From contig JAJYJA010000025.1 of the NCBI GenBank assembly GCA_021789795.1, positions 1-20,039 on the forward strand: a DNA stretch of 20,039 nt. The letters are read 5' to 3'. Under the pieces are notes generated by a model. The model saw only the letters and a program-made list of their open reading frames with translations. It searched no databases and was not told the DNA's origin. Shown in pieces: positions 1 through 6,308 of this stretch (positions are counted from its first letter, which is position 1; each line of letters starts with the position of its first letter). The translations under genes were made by a program, and so were the position numbers. Source of the stretch: Deltaproteobacteria bacterium (lineage in GTDB: Bacteria > Desulfobacterota > Desulfobulbia > Desulfobulbales > VMSU01).

Positions 1-709
1 CTAGCAGGAGGACAGTGGCGCTGGAGGGCGCCACCTTGTCGATGACCGAAAAGACCTCGATCATCACCTTGCTCTGTCCCAGGATGTTGTGACGGATGAA
101 TACCGGCGACAGTTGGGCCTTGAGCGAGCGGTTCTCCTCCCGCAGGTTGGCCTCGTTCTTCTTGATTTCGTGGTTTAAGACCAGGAACTGCGCGATGAGG
201 GTAGCGACCACGGTCAGAAAACGGATGTCCTCCTCGAAGGGAATCTCCAGGCCGAAGAGGCGGTCCACGGTCAGCACCCCCACCGGCTCGCCCTTGACCA
301 AGACCGGGACGCCGAGGAAGGAAAGTGACTCCTTGTCGATGCTGCGGGAGCGGGTCTTATTCAAAAACAGCGGTTCTTGCTGGATGTCGGGCACCACGAA
401 GGGGGTGCCGCTGGCGAAGATGGCCCCGGTGATCCCCTCGCCCAAGCGATAAACCCCCCGCCGCCGTTCATCCTTACTCAAGCCATAAGAGGCCTTGATC
501 GTGAGGTGGAGTCCGCCCTCGTCGAGCAGGATCAAGGTGGCGCGCTCCATGCGTAAGATGTCGTGCAGCACCTTGAGGATGGCCGTCAGGGTGCTGTCCA
601 GATCGTGGGCCGAGCCGATCAACTGGGCGATCTCGTAGAGGGCGGTCAACTCGATGACCTCCGGGCAGTCGCTGCCAGATGGGCGAGGGATAGAGGCGGA
701 GAAGGTCAT
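1..709 (-). CDS. nifA: NifA-type sigma-54-dependent activator, N-terminal part (cut by window edge)
   Basis: This is the first 236 codons of a sigma-54 enhancer-binding activator; the rest lies beyond base 1. Residues ~15-165 form a GAF sensory domain (ELTALYEIAQLI at its start, then FVVPDIQQEPLF and GVPVLVKGEPVGVLTVDR). A charged linker (KKNEANLREENRSLKAQL) follows, then the beginning of the AAA+ domain (ILGQSKVMIEVFSVIDKVA, then ATVLLL just before the expected Walker A). This GAF-AAA+ order and the HDILRMERATL segment fit NifA. Known role: it activates nif promoters with sigma-54 RNA polymerase. It is divergent from nifH and shares a 526-bp control region with it. The start ATG has only a weak GGAAC ribosome site. 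The DNA-binding domain and any oxygen-sensing cysteine linker are outside the window, so another GAF-type activator cannot be fully excluded. Confidence 0.85.
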   Translation of the reverse strand, partial: MTFSASIPRPSGSDCPEVIELTALYEIAQLIGSAHDLDSTLTAILKVLHDILRMERATLILLDEGGLHLTIKASYGLSKDERRRGVYRLGEGITGAIFASGTPFVVPDIQQEPLFLNKTRSRSIDKESLSFLGVPVLVKGEPVGVLTVDRLFGLEIPFEEDIRFLTVVATLIAQFLVLNHEIKKNEANLREENRSLKAQLSPVFIRHNILGQSKVMIEVFSVIDKVAPSSATVLLL

Positions 710-887
710 GGCGGGTTCCATTTCAGGCCAAAGGTCGCCCTCTTGGCCGGGGCGGAGGGGAACTGTCCGGGTTGAGAGCCTGGGCGCTGCTCCTGGTGTT
801 AACAATAAGCAACAAACGAACCATCTTTTGGTTTAAAATAAAAATCATTAAAATCAATATACTGCTGCTTGCTGCCAGATTAACTAG

Positions 888-1004
888 TTGTCGCATTAAC
901 ACCTAATTGCAAAATTATCATACTGGCTGCACCAATAATTGAACAAAATTGTATCACAAGCACCATTTTGTCGTGATCATACCTTTTTGTCGTAGGCCCC
1001 GACC
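888..1004 (+). promoter_or_regulatory. Candidate upstream activator sites for nifH (TGTCG...ACC motifs)
   Basis: Three related motifs occur: TTGTCGCATTAACACC at 888-903, TTTTGTCGTGATCATACC at 966-983, and TTTTTGTCG...GACC at 984-1004. The last two are tandem, with their TGT starts 19 bp apart, and lie ~100-120 bp upstream of the -24 element, the usual distance for enhancer sites. The spacing between TGT and ACC is 9, 9 and 11 bases, so they are not textbook TGT-N10-ACA. A similar tandem pair precedes nifE (8303-8343). The binding protein is inferred (NifA or another nif regulator). Confidence 0.5.
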
Positions 1005-1084
1005 GCTATCCTTGCTTGCCAAACGCGAGTTCACAGCCGAGATAACCCTTCTGAATCAAAAAGGAAAAAAATATCTTCTTGACC

Positions 1085-1101
1085 TTGGCATGGCCCTTGC
1101 C
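1085..1101 (+). promoter_or_regulatory. Sigma-54 (-24/-12) promoter of nifH
   Basis: TTGGCATGGCCCTTGCC matches the sigma-54 consensus TTGGCAC-N5-TTGC except for one position of the -24 box. The invariant GG (1087-1088) and GC (1099-1100) have the required spacing. The start of transcription is expected near 1112, giving a leader of about 124 nt. It is the first promoter of the nifH-I1-I2-D(-K) transcript and fits NifA-dependent control. Confidence 0.85.
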
Positions 1102-1123
1102 CTTCCCCCAGTCAAACGATGAT

Positions 1124-1143
1124 GGTCTCGCCCAAAGGAGACC
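1124..1143 (+). promoter_or_regulatory. Hairpin at the 5' end of the nifH leader
   Basis: GGTCTC (1124-1129) and GAGACC (1138-1143) are perfect inverted repeats around an 8-base loop, about 12 nt downstream of the predicted transcription start. A hairpin this close to the 5' end could shield the abundant nifH mRNA from decay. The surrounding bases (1119-1155) resemble the left end of the palindromic repeat at 4544-4704. The function is inferred. Confidence 0.45.
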
Positions 1144-1235
1144 GATGGCCAAGCGAACAAACTAAACGGGCGGCGGCCCCTGGCCAGTGTCCGTCAGACT
1201 GTCTCGGCAAATCAACCAACCATGGAGGTCAGCTA

Positions 1236-2069
1236 ATGAGAAAAATGAGAAAGGTAGCAATTTACGGCAAGGGCGGCATCGGCAAGTCCACCACCACCCA
1301 AAACACGGTGGCGGGACTGGTGGAGATGGGACGCAAGGTCATGGTGGTGGGGTGCGACCCCAAGGCGGATTCCACCCGCCTGCTCCTGGGCGGTCTGGCC
1401 CAGAAGTCAGTCCTCGACACCCTGCGCGAGGAGGGTGAGGACGTGGAACTGGAGAATATCCGCAAGGCCGGCTATGGCGGCACCTGGTGCGTGGAGTCGG
1501 GAGGCCCGGAGCCCGGGGTCGGCTGCGCCGGCCGCGGCATCATCACCTCGATCAACATGCTGGAGTCACTGGGGGCCTACGAGGAGAGCGAGGGTCTCGA
1601 CTACGCCTTCTACGATGTCTTGGGGGACGTGGTCTGCGGCGGTTTCGCCATGCCGATCCGCGACGGCAAGGCCGAAGAAATCTACATCGTCTGCTCGGGG
1701 GAGATGATGGCCATGTACGCCGCCAACAACATCTCGAAAGGGATCATGAAGTTCGCCCAATCCGGCGCCGTGCGCCTGGGCGGCCTGATCTGCAACTCCC
1801 GGAACGTGGACAACGAGAAGGAGATGATCCAGGAGTTCGCCAAGAAGCTCGGCACCCAGATGATCTACTTCGTGCCTCGAGACAACGACGTCCAGCGGGC
1901 CGAAATCAATCGCAAGACGGTCATCGAGTGGAAGCCGGAGGCCAAGCAGGCCGACGAGTACCGAGGCCTGGCCAAGGCCATCGACGGCAACCAGTTCTTC
2001 GTGATTCCCAAGCCCCTGGCCATCGAGGAGCTGGAGAAGCTGCTCATGGACTACGGCTTGATGAGCTGA
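1236..2069 (+). CDS. nifH: Nitrogenase iron protein (dinitrogenase reductase)
   Basis: NifH is the homodimeric ATP-dependent reductase that passes electrons to the MoFe protein and also acts in cofactor maturation. The product has 277 residues, a normal family length. Visible are the P-loop GKGGIGKSTT (residues 11-20), DPKADSTR (41-48), the two [4Fe-4S] ligands Cys97 (VGCAGRGI) and Cys134 (DVVCGGFAMP), and Arg100, the residue ADP-ribosylated in organisms with DraT. The ATG at 1236 was chosen because GGAGGT lies 7 nt upstream and the protein then starts directly at the family's N-terminus; an in-frame upstream extension reads into the leader. It is the first gene after the sigma-54 promoter and is followed by a hairpin, then nifI1. 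Confidence 0.98.
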   Translation: MRKMRKVAIYGKGGIGKSTTTQNTVAGLVEMGRKVMVVGCDPKADSTRLLLGGLAQKSVLDTLREEGEDVELENIRKAGYGGTWCVESGGPEPGVGCAGRGIITSINMLESLGAYEESEGLDYAFYDVLGDVVCGGFAMPIRDGKAEEIYIVCSGEMMAMYAANNISKGIMKFAQSGAVRLGGLICNSRNVDNEKEMIQEFAKKLGTQMIYFVPRDNDVQRAEINRKTVIEWKPEAKQADEYRGLAKAIDGNQFFVIPKPLAIEELEKLLMDYGLMS

Positions 2070-2075
2070 TTGAAC

Positions 2076-2095
2076 TCCCCGCCCCCAGCCGGGGA
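2076..2095 (+). terminator. Stem-loop after nifH (mRNA-processing or partial terminator)
   Basis: TCCCCG (2076-2081) pairs perfectly with CGGGGA (2090-2095) around an 8-base loop, starting 6 bases after the nifH stop. No long T-run follows directly, only CCTTTTAC at ~2103, so it is probably not a strong terminator. Hairpins here commonly set a nifH excess over nifDK by attenuation or by protecting the nifH 3' end. The role is inferred. Confidence 0.5.
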
Positions 2096-2135
2096 AGGAC
2101 AAGCCTTTTACTAAACTTCCTGTGGAGAATACACC

Positions 2136-2492
2136 ATGTTGACCATGATCAGAGCCATTGTCAGACCCGAAAAAGCGGACAAGGTGCTTGCCGCCCTGAT
2201 GGACGCGGGTTTTCCCTCAGTCACCAAGTACTCGGTCGCTGGCCGCGGCAAGCAGCGCGGCATCAAGATCGGCGATATCACCTACGACGAAATCCCCAAG
2301 GTCATGCTGATGAGCGTGATCAACCCGGCGGACAAGGACTTCGTCATCGAGACCATCACCAAGACCGCCAAGTCGGGGGCCAAGGGGGCCTTCGGCGACG
2401 GCAAGATCTTCGTCTCCGACGTCCTGGAGGCCTACACCATCAGCTCCGGGGTCAAGGAGACCCTCTTCGCCTCCGAGGGGGTGGAGCCATGA
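2136..2492 (+). CDS. nifI1: Nitrogenase-regulating PII-family protein NifI1
   Basis: This is a 118-residue PII-like protein. The family starts (MLTMIRAIVRPEKADKVLAAL), has a T-loop region around residues 33-55 (GRGKQRGIKIGD), and carries the nucleotide-binding B-loop GAFGDGKIFV (84-93). NifI1 and NifI2 form a complex that binds the MoFe protein and blocks activity when 2-oxoglutarate is low (nitrogen replete), as shown in methanogens. Its place between nifH and nifD is diagnostic and separates it from GlnB/GlnK. GTGGAG precedes the ATG. The last bases overlap the nifI2 start by 4 (ATGA), indicating translational coupling. Confidence 0.95.
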   Translation: MLTMIRAIVRPEKADKVLAALMDAGFPSVTKYSVAGRGKQRGIKIGDITYDEIPKVMLMSVINPADKDFVIETITKTAKSGAKGAFGDGKIFVSDVLEAYTISSGVKETLFASEGVEP

Positions 2493-2863
2493 AAGAGGTG
2501 ATCGCCGTGGTGCGAATCAACATGATGAACCAGACCAAGGCGGCCTTGACCCAGGCCGGCGCCGACGCCTTCTTCGCCCATGAGGCCCAAGGCCGGGGCA
2601 AGGGCTTTGTCAACCCCAAGGTGCTGGAGGGGACGAAAAACGGCTACGAGGAGGCGGCCTCGCTCCTGGGGGCCAAGGGCCAGCTCTACCCCAAACGGAT
2701 GGTGACCGTGGTGGTCAAGGATGAGCTGGTGGACAAGGTAGTCCAGGCGCTCATCGCCACCAACCAGACCGGCAAGCCCGGCGACGGCAAGATCTTTGTT
2801 CTGCCCATGGCCGACGCGGTTCGGGTGCGGACCGGCGAGACGGGCACCAAGTCCATCATCTAA
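2489..2863 (+). CDS. nifI2: Nitrogenase-regulating PII-family protein NifI2
   Basis: This second PII-like subunit has 124 residues. It begins MKEVIAVVRINMMNQTKAAL, carries GRGKG in the T-loop area (35-39) and ends its core with PGDGKIFVLPMADAVRVRTGE (from ~97), the B-loop and following strand typical of NifI2. It partners NifI1 to switch nitrogenase off and on by direct binding. The ATG at 2489 overlaps the nifI1 stop. A longer frame running back through nifH exists but is a GC-rich shadow, since PII homology begins only at this ATG. nifD starts 13 bases downstream. Confidence 0.95.
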   Translation: MKEVIAVVRINMMNQTKAALTQAGADAFFAHEAQGRGKGFVNPKVLEGTKNGYEEAASLLGAKGQLYPKRMVTVVVKDELVDKVVQALIATNQTGKPGDGKIFVLPMADAVRVRTGETGTKSII

Positions 2864-2876
2864 CAGGAGAACGAAC

Positions 2877-4517
2877 ATGCCCTCACCCAACAATACCGAC
2901 CAGCCGGCCTGGGAGCCGGCCAAGGTCAAGGCGGAAATCTTGAAGCGCTACCCCGCCAAGGTGGCCAGAAAGCGCGCCAAGCAGATCCTGATCAACGAGG
3001 CCTTGGGCAACGAGACGCCCGAGATCTCGGCCAACGTCCGCACCACTCCGGGCATCATCACCATGCGGGGCTGCACTTACGCCGGCTGCAAGGGCGTCAT
3101 CATGGGGCCGACCCGCGACATCGTCAACCTGGTGCATGGCCCCATCGGCTGCTCCTTTTACGCCTGGCTCACCCGGCGCAACCAGACCGATGCCGGCCCC
3201 GACGGCGCCAACTTCATGACCTACGCCTTCTCCACCGACATGCAGGACTCGGACATCATCTTCGGCGGCGAGAAGAAACTGACGGCGGCGATTCAGGAGG
3301 CCTACGACCTCTTTCACCCCAAGTCCATCGCCATCTTCGCCACCTGCCCAGTGGGGCTGATCGGTGACGACATCCACACCGTGGCCAAGAGGATGAAGGA
3401 GAAATTTGGCGACTGCAACGTCTATGCCTTTAGCTGCGAGGGATACAAGGGTGTCTCCCAGTCGGCGGGGCATCATATCGCCAACAACCAGGTCTTCAGG
3501 CACATCGTGGGCGAAAACGACGAGGTTAAGCCCGGCAGGTACAAGATCAACCTCCTGGGTGAATACAACATCGGGGGTGACGGCTTCGAGATCGACCGCA
3601 TCTTCAAAAAGTGCGGGATCACCAACATCGCCACCTTCTCCGGCAACTCCACCTACGACCAGTTCGCCTCGGCCCACACCGCCGACTTAAACGCGGTCAT
3701 GTGCCACCGTTCCATCAACTACGTGGCCGACATGCTGGAGACCAAGTACGGCATCCCCTGGATCAAGGTCAACTTCATCGGCGCCCTGGCGACGGCCAAG
3801 AGCTTGAGCAAGATCGCCCAGTATTTCGGCGACCAGGAACTGATCGACCGGGTGGCGCAGGTCATTGCCGAGGAGATGCCGGAGGTGGAGAAGGCCCTGG
3901 CCGAGGTGCACCCCAGGACCGAGGGCAAGACCGCCATGCTGTTCGTGGGTGGCTCCCGAGCCCATCACTACCAGGAACTCTTCGCCGAGCTGGGGATGAA
4001 GACCATCTCCGCCGGCTACGAGTTCGCCCACCGCGACGACTACGAAGGCCGGCAGGTCATCCCCACCCTGGAGGTGGACGCCGACAGCCGGAACATCGAG
4101 GAGATCCACGTCGAGGCCGACCCGACCCGTTACCAACCGCGCAAGACCCCGGAGGAGCTCAAGGCCCTGACCGAGGCGGGCTACAAGTTCAAGCACTACG
4201 ACGGCCTGATCCCGGACATGGACCAGGGGAGCATCGTCATCGACGACTTGAACCAGTACGAGGCCGAGAGGCTGGTGGAGCTGATGAAGCCCGACCTCTT
4301 CTGCGCCGGGATCAAGGAGAAGTTCTCCATCCAGAAGCTCGGGGTGCCCATGAAGCAGCTTCACTCCTACGACTCGGGCGGCCCCTACGCCGGTTTTGTG
4401 GGCGCGGTCAACTTCTACCGCGAGATCGACCGCCTGGTGAACAGCCGGGTCTGGAGCTACATGAAGGCCCCCTGGCAGCAGCACCCCGAGCTCTCGGCCT
4501 CCTACGTCTGGGAATAA
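2877..4517 (+). CDS. nifD: Nitrogenase MoFe protein alpha chain
   Basis: NifD carries the FeMo-cofactor and, with NifK, the P-cluster. P-cluster ligands are Cys66 (RGCTYAG), Cys92 (GPIGCSFY) and Cys157 (ATCPVGLIGDD). The cofactor ligands are Cys276 (VMCHRSINY) and His496 (LHSYDSGGPY). Gln195 and His199 (GVSQSAGHH), Arg100, Val74 and Arg361 match active-site residues known from Azotobacter. At 546 residues it is longer than group I NifD; the extra ~50 residues lie around 388-445, the insertion known in clostridial-type (group II) enzymes. The ATG at 2877 follows CAGGAG. All catalytic residues are intact, and VnfD or AnfD is unlikely because no vnfG/anfG small subunit lies between it and nifK. 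Confidence 0.97.
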   Translation: MPSPNNTDQPAWEPAKVKAEILKRYPAKVARKRAKQILINEALGNETPEISANVRTTPGIITMRGCTYAGCKGVIMGPTRDIVNLVHGPIGCSFYAWLTRRNQTDAGPDGANFMTYAFSTDMQDSDIIFGGEKKLTAAIQEAYDLFHPKSIAIFATCPVGLIGDDIHTVAKRMKEKFGDCNVYAFSCEGYKGVSQSAGHHIANNQVFRHIVGENDEVKPGRYKINLLGEYNIGGDGFEIDRIFKKCGITNIATFSGNSTYDQFASAHTADLNAVMCHRSINYVADMLETKYGIPWIKVNFIGALATAKSLSKIAQYFGDQELIDRVAQVIAEEMPEVEKALAEVHPRTEGKTAMLFVGGSRAHHYQELFAELGMKTISAGYEFAHRDDYEGRQVIPTLEVDADSRNIEEIHVEADPTRYQPRKTPEELKALTEAGYKFKHYDGLIPDMDQGSIVIDDLNQYEAERLVELMKPDLFCAGIKEKFSIQKLGVPMKQLHSYDSGGPYAGFVGAVNFYREIDRLVNSRVWSYMKAPWQQHPELSASYVWE

Positions 4518-4543
4518 ACCGTCATCACAAAACAACCTATTAA

Positions 4544-4704
4544 TTTTGATGATCTCGCAAAAAGGCAGCCGATGGCTAAGCAAAAGGGCCGATATACAAG
4601 GCGCGGGGTGTGTTTGGCGAGTGAGGCCATACATATGGTATGCCGAACGAGCCAAACCGCCACGCAACGCAGTAGATCGGTCTTTTTGCGACGCCATCAA
4701 TTTT
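4544..4704. repeat. Palindromic intergenic repeat (~160 bp, MITE/REP-like)
   Basis: The two ends are inverted copies. The left end reads TTTGATGATCTCGCAAAAAG and the reverse complement of the right end reads TTGATGGCGTCGCAAAAAG. Pairing continues inward: CCGATATACAAGGCGCGG on the left faces CGCAACGCAGTAGATCGG on the right, and GTTTGGCGAGTGAGGCCATA faces TATGCCGAACGAGCCAAAC, meeting at a central CATATG. This makes a long imperfect cruciform. From memory, repeats with ends like GATGGCGTCG are frequent in deltaproteobacterial genomes; that was not checked. It contains no transposase, so it would be non-autonomous. Confidence 0.8.
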
Positions 4705-4735
4705 TCGCAGCAAAAACGGCATAAGGAGCCGTAAA

Positions 4736-4786
4736 GGAGGGGGTAAAATTACGGCTGCCGTCTCGGTCGTTGGCTTACCTCCCTCC
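4736..4786 (+). other. Potential stem-loop in the nifK leader
   Basis: GGAGGGGGTAA (4736-4746) can pair with TTACCTCCCTCC (4775-4786) with one bulged base, and ACGGC/GCCGT inside gives a nested stem. It lies ~100 bases before nifK. It could be a processing or attenuation structure, or simply chance in a G/C-run-rich spacer. Confidence 0.35.
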
Positions 4787-4886
4787 AGGGGGTGCTAAAA
4801 AAGTGCCGCCCCCGGCGCCTAACCCAGCAGGATCGACCGCCTACAGACCCCCCCCACCTAAACACCTACACCAAGAGGCAACGACC

Positions 4887-6260
4887 ATGCTTTTACGACA
4901 TACCCCCAAAGAGATCAGCGAGCGCAGCGCCTTGACCATCAACCCGGCCAAGACCTGCCAGCCCATCGGCGCCATGTATGCGGCCCTGGGCATCCACGGC
5001 TGCCTGCCGCACAGCCATGGCTCCCAGGGGTGCTGCGCCTACCACCGCAGCACCCTGACCCGGCACTACAAGGAACCAATCTCGGCCTCCACCAGCTCCT
5101 TCACCGAGGGCGCCTCGGTGTTTGGCGGCCAGGCCAACATGCTGCAAGCCATCGACAACATCTTCGCGGTCTACGACCCGGAGGTGATCGCCATCCACAC
5201 CACCTGCCTCTCGGAGACCATCGGCGACGACCTGAAGCAGATCAAAAAGAAGGCCGAGGCCGAGGGCAAGATCCCCAAGGGCAAGGAGATCATCTCCGCC
5301 TCCACCCCCAGCTATGTGGGCTCGCATGTGACCGGCTTCTCCAGCATGGTCACCTCCATGGCCAAGCTGGCCGAACCCACGGGCAAAAAAAACGGCAAAC
5401 TGAACATCATCCCAGGCTGGGTGGAACCGGCCGACATGGAGGAGATCAAGCGGCTCGTGAACCTGCTGGGGGTCAAGCTCATCCTCTTCCCGGACACCTC
5501 TGGCGTCTTAAATGGCCCCCTCTCCGGGGAATTCAAGATGTTTCCCGAGGGTGGGGTAACGGTTAAGGAGCTAAAATCCACCGGCGACTCCATCGGCACC
5601 CTGGCCCTGGGCGAGTGGTGCTCGGCCGAGGCGGCCCGCTGGCTGGACGCCAAGCACAAGGTGCCGTGCCGAGTCCTCGATCTTCCCTATGGACTCAAGG
5701 CCACCGACCGCTTCATCGACGTCCTGCGCACCCTGGCCGGGGTCAGCGTCCCGGAGGAGATCGCCCTGGAGCGCGGCCAGTTGGTGGACATGATCTCCGA
5801 CATGCACCAGTACCTCTACCACCAGAAGGTGGCCCTGGTGGGCGACCCGGATCAGGTGATCGCCATGACCGAGTTCTTGGTCTCGCTCGACATGTGGCCG
5901 ATGCACATCGTCACCGGCACCCCGGGCAAGCGCTTCGAGGAGCGGATCAAGGCGATCACCAAGGATCTGCCCTGCCAGGTGAACGTCCGGGCCAAGGGCG
6001 ACATGTACCTCCTGCACCAGTGGATCAAGAACGACCCGGTCGATCTCCTGATCGGCAACACCTACTGCAAATACATCGCCCGCGACGAGGACCTGCCCCT
6101 GGTACGGTTCGGCTTCCCCATCCTCGACCGTCAGGGCCACCAGTATTTTCCCACCGTGGGTTACAAGGGCGGCTTGCGGATCCTGGAGAAGATCCTTTCG
6201 GCGCTCCTCGACCGCCAGGACCGGGACGCGCCGGAACAGCGCTTCGAACTGGTGCTGTAA
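4887..6260 (+). CDS. nifK: Nitrogenase MoFe protein beta chain
   Basis: NifK pairs with NifD and supplies the other half of the P-cluster. Ligands are Cys24 (AKTCQPIGAMYA), Cys49 (GSQGCCAYHR) and Cys107 (TTCLSETIGDD); the TPSYVGSHVTGF segment contains the serine equivalent to beta-Ser188. The 457 residues lack the ~50-residue N-terminal extension of Azotobacter NifK, as expected for group II/III enzymes. The ATG at 4887 has AGAGG 9 nt upstream; a longer frame from a TTG at 4770 begins inside a hairpin and adds proline-rich sequence without family similarity. It is separated from nifD by a repeat but followed closely (48 bp) by the NifB-like gene. Confidence 0.97.
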   Translation: MLLRHTPKEISERSALTINPAKTCQPIGAMYAALGIHGCLPHSHGSQGCCAYHRSTLTRHYKEPISASTSSFTEGASVFGGQANMLQAIDNIFAVYDPEVIAIHTTCLSETIGDDLKQIKKKAEAEGKIPKGKEIISASTPSYVGSHVTGFSSMVTSMAKLAEPTGKKNGKLNIIPGWVEPADMEEIKRLVNLLGVKLILFPDTSGVLNGPLSGEFKMFPEGGVTVKELKSTGDSIGTLALGEWCSAEAARWLDAKHKVPCRVLDLPYGLKATDRFIDVLRTLAGVSVPEEIALERGQLVDMISDMHQYLYHQKVALVGDPDQVIAMTEFLVSLDMWPMHIVTGTPGKRFEERIKAITKDLPCQVNVRAKGDMYLLHQWIKNDPVDLLIGNTYCKYIARDEDLPLVRFGFPILDRQGHQYFPTVGYKGGLRILEKILSALLDRQDRDAPEQRFELVL

Positions 6261-6308
6261 GACGAGGTCAGGAAGAAGAAAAACCAGCCCGTGCCCAGGT
6301 GAACGACC

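Larger units (their letters stand above)
710..1235. other. nifA-nifH divergent control region (no gene)
   Basis: This 526-bp gap holds no convincing coding sequence. About 800-960 is strikingly AT-rich compared with the GC-rich genes around it. It contains three TGTCG-type motifs (888-1004), a -24/-12 promoter (1085-1101), and a ~124-nt nifH leader beginning with a hairpin (1124-1143). No clear promoter for the minus-strand nifA was found. No exact TGT-N10-ACA NifA site was seen. Confidence 0.8.
4518..4886. other. Long nifD-nifK gap (no gene)
   Basis: This 369-bp spacer is unusual, because nifD and nifK are normally separated by a few dozen bases. It holds a ~160-bp palindromic repeat (4544-4704), a second hairpin (4736-4786) and then a C-rich leader before nifK. 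A short open frame at 4546-4734 lies inside the palindrome and has no protein character. No -24/-12 promoter was found, so nifK probably depends on readthrough from nifH unless a weak promoter is present. Confidence 0.75.

Noticed and set aside
96..836. Plus-strand open frames opposite nifA
   Set aside because: They have no domain character and lie antisense to a clear GAF-AAA+ protein.
888..1004. Exact NifA site TGT-N10-ACA upstream of nifH
   Set aside because: No exact match was found on reading the region; only related TGTCG...ACC motifs are present.
1487..2488. Long open frame running through nifH into nifI2
   Set aside because: It is out of frame with nifH and rich in Arg/Gly as expected of a shadow in GC-rich DNA; PII homology begins only at the ATG at 2489.
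4546..4734. 62-codon open frame in the nifD-nifK gap
   Set aside because: It coincides with the palindromic repeat and lacks a ribosome site or recognisable protein features.
4770..4886. Upstream TTG start for nifK
   Set aside because: It begins inside a hairpin and encodes a proline-rich extension absent from NifK proteins of this type.
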